The translations under genes and the position numbers were made by a program. This document shows, one piece after another, positions 59,072 through 64,000 of a stretch of DNA of 64,000 nucleotides. The stretch covers positions 1 through 64,000 of the forward strand of contig NZ_WTFT01000043.1 of assembly GCF_009861505.1 (NCBI RefSeq). Direction: 5' to 3'. Below the pieces are notes generated by a model that did not search any database, was not told where the DNA came from, and saw nothing but the letters and a program-made list of their open reading frames with translations. The first letter of the stretch is position 1. Every line of letters starts with the position of its first letter. Origin of the DNA: Pseudomonas izuensis (GTDB lineage Bacteria; Pseudomonadota; Gammaproteobacteria; Pseudomonadales; Pseudomonadaceae).

Positions 59072-60382
59072 TCAGAACAACGGCAGGCTGTAGCTGACCA
59101 CCAGGCGATTCTGGTCCTGATCGCGAGACGCCTCACTGCGCGACATGCCGTTGCGCCAACCCAGGGCGACGTTCTTCAACGGTCCGCTCTGGATCACGTA
59201 ATCAACGCTCAAGTCCCGCTCCCATTCCTCTTGCTCTGGTCCGGCCACCGTTTGAATGCCATGGCCCGACAGGTACATCGCCGAAGCCTTGAGCCCCGGC
59301 ACGCCGAGGGCGACGAAATCGTAGGTGTATTGGGCAAACCCGGTTCGCTCGCCGGCGCGGGTGAAGTTCTGGATGTAGCGGTCGGTCAACAGGTAGACGC
59401 TCGAACCGCCCGCGCCTTTATCCGGCAGGCTGCCCTGGTTGAGCTGGACGAAGCCGCTGTCGCTTGAGACCTGTTGGTAGCCGGCCATCAATGCATGGGC
59501 ACCGATGCTCCAGGTAAACGCCAGGCTCCAGGTATCGTTGTCGATCTTGCCACTTCCACCCTGGGTGTAGCCGCTGGTGCGGTAGCCGCTGGCCCGTCCG
59601 CTGGCCGAGTCGTTGGCGCCGTCGGCGGTGGTCTTGAAGTAACGCAGATCGGTTTTCAGGGCGCCGAAATCACCCAGGTTGAGGTTGTGCAGCAGGCCGG
59701 CGAAGTGTTGTTGGTAATAGTCTTCGAGATTGGCGTAGTAATACTGCGCCAGCAGTGTCTCGCTGAGTTTGTAGTCGCCACCGGCGAAATTGAACGCGTT
59801 GCTTTCCCGTGTGCCACCGGCCACCGCGAGGCCCGTGCTGTCGCTGGAGCCGCGACCGGTGGCATGTTCGAGATGGCCAGCGGTCAGGGTCAGGTCCTTG
59901 AAGTCGTTGGAGACGATCTGCCCGCCCTCGAACGTCTGCGGCAACAGCCGACCATCGTTGGCCTGTAAAATCGGCAGCTTCGGCATCAAGGTGCCGTAAC
60001 GTAATTCCGTCCTGGCCAGGCGCATCTTCGCTGTCGCCCCGAAGCGCGACCATTGCTCGGCAGCCCCGTCGCCATGGTCGGGAATCATCGAACTGCCAAC
60101 ATGCCGTCCGTCCCCACTGTCCAGGCGAATACCCTGCAAGCCCAACGCATCGACACCAAACCCCACGGTGCCTTCGGTAAATCCGGACTGGTAATTAAGC
60201 ATGAATCCCTGGGCCCATTCCTCGGTTTTGGAAGGAGCCGCAGTACCGTCGCGATTATCGTTGTTGAAGTAGAAATTGCGCATCCCCAGGGTGGCTTTAC
60301 TGTCTTTGACAAAGTCCGCCATGCTCAACGGACTGACAAGTGCACTGCCGAGCGCAATAAGCGCCAACGGTTGTTTATTCAT
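59072..60382 (-). CDS. OprD-family outer-membrane porin
   Basis: A 436-residue outer-membrane channel. The signal peptide is MNKQPLALIALGSALVSPLSMA, and the mature part starts with DFVKDSKATLGMRNFYFNNDNR, typical of the OprD/OpdK family. Alternating strands run to the C-terminal VVSYSLPLF, which ends in Phe for assembly into the membrane. The OpdK branch takes up aromatic or organic acids. It is the last gene of the minus-strand run after a MHS transporter, a RidA and a RraA-type gene and probably admits their substrate. Confidence 0.92.
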   Translation of the reverse strand: MNKQPLALIALGSALVSPLSMADFVKDSKATLGMRNFYFNNDNRDGTAAPSKTEEWAQGFMLNYQSGFTEGTVGFGVDALGLQGIRLDSGDGRHVGSSMIPDHGDGAAEQWSRFGATAKMRLARTELRYGTLMPKLPILQANDGRLLPQTFEGGQIVSNDFKDLTLTAGHLEHATGRGSSDSTGLAVAGGTRESNAFNFAGGDYKLSETLLAQYYYANLEDYYQQHFAGLLHNLNLGDFGALKTDLRYFKTTADGANDSASGRASGYRTSGYTQGGSGKIDNDTWSLAFTWSIGAHALMAGYQQVSSDSGFVQLNQGSLPDKGAGGSSVYLLTDRYIQNFTRAGERTGFAQYTYDFVALGVPGLKASAMYLSGHGIQTVAGPEQEEWERDLSVDYVIQSGPLKNVALGWRNGMSRSEASRDQDQNRLVVSYSLPLF

Positions 60383-60428
60383 TAATTGAAATTCCTGAAC
60401 AGCCAGTTGATCAACTGGCTGCCTTTAA

Positions 60429-61049
60429 TTAAGAGAGCTTGGTACTCAAGACGCTGGACACCGGTTCGCCAGCCATCAATCGCGCCAGCAGCTGCGGTTC
60501 CGATAGATCCGAAGCCAGTGCGCGTTCAATCACGTCTTGCGCGACGGCCCGATCGAGAAACAACACGCCGTTGTCATCCGCCAGCACCAGGTCCCCCGGA
60601 TGCACTGTCACACCGGCACAGTGGACCGGCTGATTGATCTGGCTGTCACCGCGACCATGCAATTTGGTGGTCAGCAGGCTGGTGCCACGAGCGAACACCG
60701 GCAGCCCGGCCTCGCGCAGTTCAAGCAGGTCGGTCACTGCACCGTCCACCACGATGCCCACTGCCCCGGCGCAACGCGCCGCGCAACTGGTGACCGCGCC
60801 GACCGGGGCGTGCCGATGATCGCCGCAGGTGTCGATCACCAGCACATCGCCCGGCCTTATTTGCGCCAGGGCCAGGTTGACGGCGATGGCGTCGGCGCCC
60901 ACCAGTTTCAGGGTCAATGCACGGCCCACCAGTTTCACGTTGGGCACCATGGCCCGCAGTTGCGGGTCGGCAAAACCCTCCTCCAGAAAATGCCCGAGGG
61001 TGGGGAGGCTCACAGCCTTGAGCTGTTCGATCAGTTGCGACTCATCCAT
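60429..61049 (-). CDS. RraA-like protein (HMG/CHA aldolase or oxaloacetate decarboxylase type)
   Basis: A 206-residue member of the RraA/LigK fold. The segment GDVLVIDTCGDHRHAPVGAVTSCAARCAGAVGIVVDGAVTDL carries the metal and substrate residues of the 4-hydroxy-4-methyl-2-oxoglutarate/4-carboxy-4-hydroxy-2-oxoadipate aldolase branch, with the conserved DG-x-x-TD replaced in part (VDGAVTD). The start at 61049 (GGGAGCCACAAC before it) overlaps the RidA stop by 8 bases. It could cleave a hydroxy-oxo acid or decarboxylate oxaloacetate; RNase-E-inhibitor function is unlikely in a catabolic run. The substrate is open. Confidence 0.87.
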   Translation of the reverse strand: MDESQLIEQLKAVSLPTLGHFLEEGFADPQLRAMVPNVKLVGRALTLKLVGADAIAVNLALAQIRPGDVLVIDTCGDHRHAPVGAVTSCAARCAGAVGIVVDGAVTDLLELREAGLPVFARGTSLLTTKLHGRGDSQINQPVHCAGVTVHPGDLVLADDNGVLFLDRAVAQDVIERALASDLSEPQLLARLMAGEPVSSVLSTKLS

Positions 61050-61434
61050 GTTGTGGCTCCCTGGCAATCAGTTCGGCGACACAGTCGATTTCCAGCGAAA
61101 CGCCCCACAGCGCCACGCACACGGTGGTCCGTGCCGGCGGCGCGTGGCCGAGAAACTCCCGGTACACCGCGTTGAACGGCTCCAGTTGCGCGGGATCGGT
61201 CAGGTAGGCGTTGACCTTGATCACGTGGCTGAAATCGGAGCCGGCCTCGATCAGGATCGCCTCCAGATTGCGCAAGGTTTGTCGCACCTGCTCGGGAAAA
61301 TCCTCCGGTTGTTCGTCAAGGTTGCTGCGAGCCGGAATCTGCCCGGCGGTGAACACCAGGTGGCCGCTGACCACAGCCTGGGAGTAAGGGCCGACCGGGC
61401 CGATGTAGCCTGGGGCCGATTGAATTCTGCGCAT
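61042..61434 (-). CDS. RidA family protein
   Basis: A 130-residue trimeric-type RidA/YjgF protein. PVGPYSQAVVSGHLVFTAGQIP and the family segment ending in RTTVCVALWGVSLEIDCVAEL are present. The Arg that binds the carboxylate in active RidA imine deaminases is found in ARTTVCV. It may deaminate an enamine/imine or act on a ring-opened product. It overlaps the RraA-type gene by 8 bases and lies 18 bases behind the transporter gene. Confidence 0.9.
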   Translation of the reverse strand: MRRIQSAPGYIGPVGPYSQAVVSGHLVFTAGQIPARSNLDEQPEDFPEQVRQTLRNLEAILIEAGSDFSHVIKVNAYLTDPAQLEPFNAVYREFLGHAPPARTTVCVALWGVSLEIDCVAELIAREPQHG

Positions 61435-61452
61435 GGGTTTGAACTCCAGGAT

Positions 61453-62832
61453 TCAGGCCGTAGCCGATTTGAGAGGTTTGCCGAGGGCGGGATCGCCTGC
61501 CGTGACGAGGCCCGGGATTTCGCTGATGTCCCTTTTGAAGGTCTCGGTCAGCAGCAACAGCGCTACCAGCGAAATCAATGCCGCGCCGATCATGTACCAG
61601 GCCACCGAGGAGCCTTTGCCCGTCGCGGCCAGCAGTGCAGTCGTGACAATCGGTGTGGCCGCGCTGCCGAGCAGACCGGACAACATGTAGCTGATCGACA
61701 GCCCGGAATAGCGCACCCGGGTGCCAAACAGTTCGGCGAGGAACGTGGCGATCGGCCCGTAATTGGCGGCGAACGCGGTCATCAGCAACAGGTAACCGAA
61801 GACCACCATCGGCAGCTCTTTTGTGTCCATCAACCAGAACATCGGGAACGCCACCAGCGCTTCGGCAATGATGCCGCCGACGATGATCGGCTTGCGTCCA
61901 AAACGGTCCGAGAGCGCGCCGAACACCGGCAACATGACGATGCACCAGGCGCAGGACAGCAACACAACGCCGAGCATCACACTGCGGCTGAAGCCGAGGT
62001 TCTGCGTGCCGTAGGTCAGGCCGAAAGCGACGATGATGTTGAAGGATGCGCCAGTGGACATGGTGGCAATGCCGCCCAGCACCACTTGTTTCCAGTACTT
62101 GCGGAACACTTCCGCCAGGGGCATTTTCACTTGCACGTCGGCTTCCTTGACCTTGTTAAAGGCCGGGGTTTCCGAGATGTTCAGGCGGATGTACAAACCG
62201 ACGGCAATCAGCAGCACGCTGGCCAGGAACGGGATGCGCCAGCCCCAGGCCAACAGGTCTTCAGGGGACATCCAGGCAGCGATCAACAAGAAGGCCAGGT
62301 TGGCGATCAGGGTCCCGGCCGGCACGCCGATCTGCACCCAGGATCCGTACAAGCCGCGCTTGTTGGCCGGCGCATGTTCCACCGCCATCAGCACCGCCCC
62401 GCCCCACTCGCCGCCCAGCGCCAGGCCCTGGATCACCCGCAGCAGTAATAACAGGATCGGTGCCCAGATGCCGATGGTGGCGAAGTCAGGCAACAAGCCG
62501 ATAGCAAAAGTCGCTGCGCCCATGGTGAGCAGCGATATCAACAGCATCGACTTGCGTCCCAGGCGGTCACCGAAATGCCCGAACAATGCCGCGCCGACGA
62601 TTCGCGCCAGGTACGCCGAAGCGAAAGTGCCGAAGGCCAGCAACGTACCGATCAGCGGCACGAAATCCGGAAAGAACACTTTGTTGAATACCAGCGCCGA
62701 GGCCGTGGCGAACACGAACAAGTCGTACCACTCCACGGTGGTGCCGATCACACTGGCTACCGCGACTTTTTTCATGCTGATTGCGACTTCCGGTGGTGCG
62801 CCGGACTTTTCTGCGGACGATAGATCGCTCAT
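61453..62832 (-). CDS. MHS-family MFS metabolite transporter
   Basis: A 459-residue inner-membrane proton symporter. The first helix region VIGTTVEWYDLFVFATASALVFN is the usual opening of the metabolite:H+ symporter family (ShiA, KgtP, ProP), and motif A is GHFGDRLGRKSMLL, with a further copy in the C-half (GALSDRFGRKPI). Twelve helices are predicted. It heads the minus-strand run RidA, RraA-like, OprD. The substrate is a small organic acid, betaine or similar. Confidence 0.9.
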   Translation of the reverse strand: MSDLSSAEKSGAPPEVAISMKKVAVASVIGTTVEWYDLFVFATASALVFNKVFFPDFVPLIGTLLAFGTFASAYLARIVGAALFGHFGDRLGRKSMLLISLLTMGAATFAIGLLPDFATIGIWAPILLLLLRVIQGLALGGEWGGAVLMAVEHAPANKRGLYGSWVQIGVPAGTLIANLAFLLIAAWMSPEDLLAWGWRIPFLASVLLIAVGLYIRLNISETPAFNKVKEADVQVKMPLAEVFRKYWKQVVLGGIATMSTGASFNIIVAFGLTYGTQNLGFSRSVMLGVVLLSCAWCIVMLPVFGALSDRFGRKPIIVGGIIAEALVAFPMFWLMDTKELPMVVFGYLLLMTAFAANYGPIATFLAELFGTRVRYSGLSISYMLSGLLGSAATPIVTTALLAATGKGSSVAWYMIGAALISLVALLLLTETFKRDISEIPGLVTAGDPALGKPLKSATA

Positions 62833-62945
62833 CTCTGACTCCAGGAATTTATGTAATTGTTTTGAACTGGCAGTAAAACGGTTGAGGCGAAAGTTGTTGT
62901 TATGGCTTGCGGGGGAAGCTCGTTCTTACCGGTTATGCAATCCCC

Positions 62946-63049
62946 CTGTAGGAGCGAGCCTGCTCGCGATGGTCGTTAACGATTACGCGTGTTTACTGAT
63001 TAAACGCGGTGTTCTTGGGTTCATCGCGAGCAGGCTCGCTCCTACAGGG
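62946..63049. repeat. REP pair (REPIN), twin of 40611-40710
   Basis: CTGTAGGAGCGAGCCTGCTCGCGATGGTCG and inverted copy. The interior is nearly the same as at 40611-40710 (differences at a few positions), so both are recent copies. Confidence 0.9.
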
Positions 63050-63063
63050 GGTTGTGTGTTGAT

Positions 63064-64000
63064 TTAATATCCCAGTAGGCGGTCGGCGCAGTTGAGTAAC
63101 GGTTCGCCGGTATTCAGGCGATGGAAGTTTTCCGCCACTTGTTCGGCGATGCAGTCATGGGACGCCGCCGAAGCCATGTGCGGGGTGATGGTCACGCCGG
63201 GCATCGTCCAGAGGCGGTGTTCGACTGGCAGTGGTTCCTGCTCGAAGACATCCAGCAAGGCGCCGCGCAGTTGACCGCGTTTGAGTGCTTGTTCGAGATC
63301 GTCGATGTTCAAATGCCCGCCACGCCCGCAGTTGACCAGTGCCGCTCCGTTGGCGAGCTGTTCGAACGTTGCACGCCCGAGAATGCCGCGAGTCTCGCTG
63401 GTCAGCGGTAGCAGGTTGATCAGCAACTCGACACCGTCGAGAAACCCGTGCAGTTCTTCAGAACCCGCGAAGGTTTGTACCCCCGGTAGATCCTTGCTGC
63501 GTCGGGCCCAGCCACGTACGTCGTAACCCGCGGCAGCCAGATCCAGAGCGATGGCACTGCCCAGCGAACCGAGCCCCATCACGCCGACCCTGAATTGCCC
63601 CGCCGACCGTTGCAGCGGCCGTTCCCAGCGCTGTTCCCGTTGTTGCGACAACACCTGGTCGAAGCCGCGGTGATAGTGAATCACCGCCCAGCGCACGTAC
63701 TCGGTCATGCCCTGGCGATGGCCCGGGTCGACCACCCGGCAAATCGGCAAGTCCGGACACGATGGGTCGTGGTCGAGGTGATCAATACCGGCGGCCACCG
63801 AGTGAATGACTTGCAGATTCGGCAACGCAGCAAGGCTGCCCGGCAAAGGAAACCAGCACGCCGCCATTTGTGCGTTGGCTGCCCGCGGGTCATCGGCCAG
63901 CACCGTTGTGAGTTGCGGCGCACTACGGGCAAACGCGGCTTGCAATTGCTTGAGCAACAAAGTGTCTCGGGACAGCAAAACCACGGTATTGATGACTGCA
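63064..64000 (-). CDS. D-2-hydroxyacid dehydrogenase (GhrA-like), 5' end cut by window
   Basis: A partial dehydrogenase of more than 310 residues. The nucleotide-binding motif is GVMGLGSLGSAIA, the catalytic Arg in LVNCGRGGHLN, and the His in WTMPGVTITPHMASAA. The pattern is that of glyoxylate/hydroxypyruvate reductase A. The readable frame continues to the window edge without an ATG; a GTG at 63984 is possible but the homologous start is probably a few codons further out. It lies upstream of the MHS transporter on the same strand with a REPIN between. Confidence 0.85.
   Translation of the reverse strand, partial: AVINTVVLLSRDTLLLKQLQAAFARSAPQLTTVLADDPRAANAQMAACWFPLPGSLAALPNLQVIHSVAAGIDHLDHDPSCPDLPICRVVDPGHRQGMTEYVRWAVIHYHRGFDQVLSQQREQRWERPLQRSAGQFRVGVMGLGSLGSAIALDLAAAGYDVRGWARRSKDLPGVQTFAGSEELHGFLDGVELLINLLPLTSETRGILGRATFEQLANGAALVNCGRGGHLNIDDLEQALKRGQLRGALLDVFEQEPLPVEHRLWTMPGVTITPHMASAASHDCIAEQVAENFHRLNTGEPLLNCADRLLGY

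Noticed and set aside
60829..62448. 539-codon plus-strand frame opposite RraA, RidA and the MHS transporter
   Set aside because: It spans three well supported genes on the other strand and shows Gln/His/Arg-rich shadow composition.

Overview
The window reads as chromosomal DNA of a fluorescent pseudomonad (Pseudomonas fluorescens group). The evidence is the codon style, about 20 Pseudomonas-type REP/REPIN hairpins (GCGAGCAGGCTCGCTCCTAC and variants), a Gac/Rsm-type small RNA, a PvdS-like promoter, and the gene families present. There is no rRNA, tRNA, CRISPR array, insertion sequence or complete prophage.

Layout. 1-1.9 kb: end of a glycine-rich protein followed by a small membrane protein (toxin/immunity-like layout, unproven), a truncated HI1420-type antitoxin and a small DUF protein. 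2-14 kb: a catabolic island made of LuxR regulator, class III aminotransferase and polyamine-type binding protein on the minus strand, then enoyl-CoA hydratase, thiolase, Rieske oxygenase, GMC oxidoreductase, GlxA/AraC regulator, class II aldolase and a choline-type binding protein. 14-17 kb: EmrAB-like efflux pair behind two palindromes. 17-23 kb: AhpD-like protein, MscS channel with a cyclic-nucleotide domain, YcaC hydrolase with a decayed neighbour, pirin, LysR and aldo/keto reductase. 23.3-27.7 kb: EvgS/BvgS-type phosphorelay kinase, its response regulator and a lone receiver. 28-31 kb: MgtA behind a structured leader. 31-32 kb: type II thioesterase with a PvdS-like (pyoverdine) promoter. 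32-37 kb: MFS transporter, isopentenyl diphosphate isomerase, terpene synthase, GH15 glycosidase. 38-42 kb: hydrolase, GlxA regulator divergent from isonitrile hydratase, an rsmX-like sRNA on the minus strand, SRPBCC and LprI-like proteins.

42-55 kb is the best resolved system: quinohemoprotein amine dehydrogenase. The operon alpha (diheme), radical SAM QhpD, gamma (QhpC, with all residues for the cysteine tryptophylquinone cofactor) and beta lies on the minus strand. A phenylacetaldehyde-type dehydrogenase lies on the plus strand. A second minus-strand operon holds a sigma-54 activator, ABC exporter QhpF, protease QhpE and flavin monooxygenase QhpG. Both the alpha gene and the aldehyde dehydrogenase have a sigma-54-type promoter preceded by the same inverted repeat (TGTCGC-N5-GCGACA), so the sigma-54 activator probably controls both.

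55-64 kb: acetylpolyamine amidohydrolase-like protein, carbamoylase-family hydrolase, LysR regulator, then OprD porin, RraA-like and RidA proteins and an MHS-family transporter in one minus-strand run, ending with a partial D-2-hydroxyacid dehydrogenase cut by the window edge. This last run looks like an uptake and degradation unit for an unidentified acid or amide.
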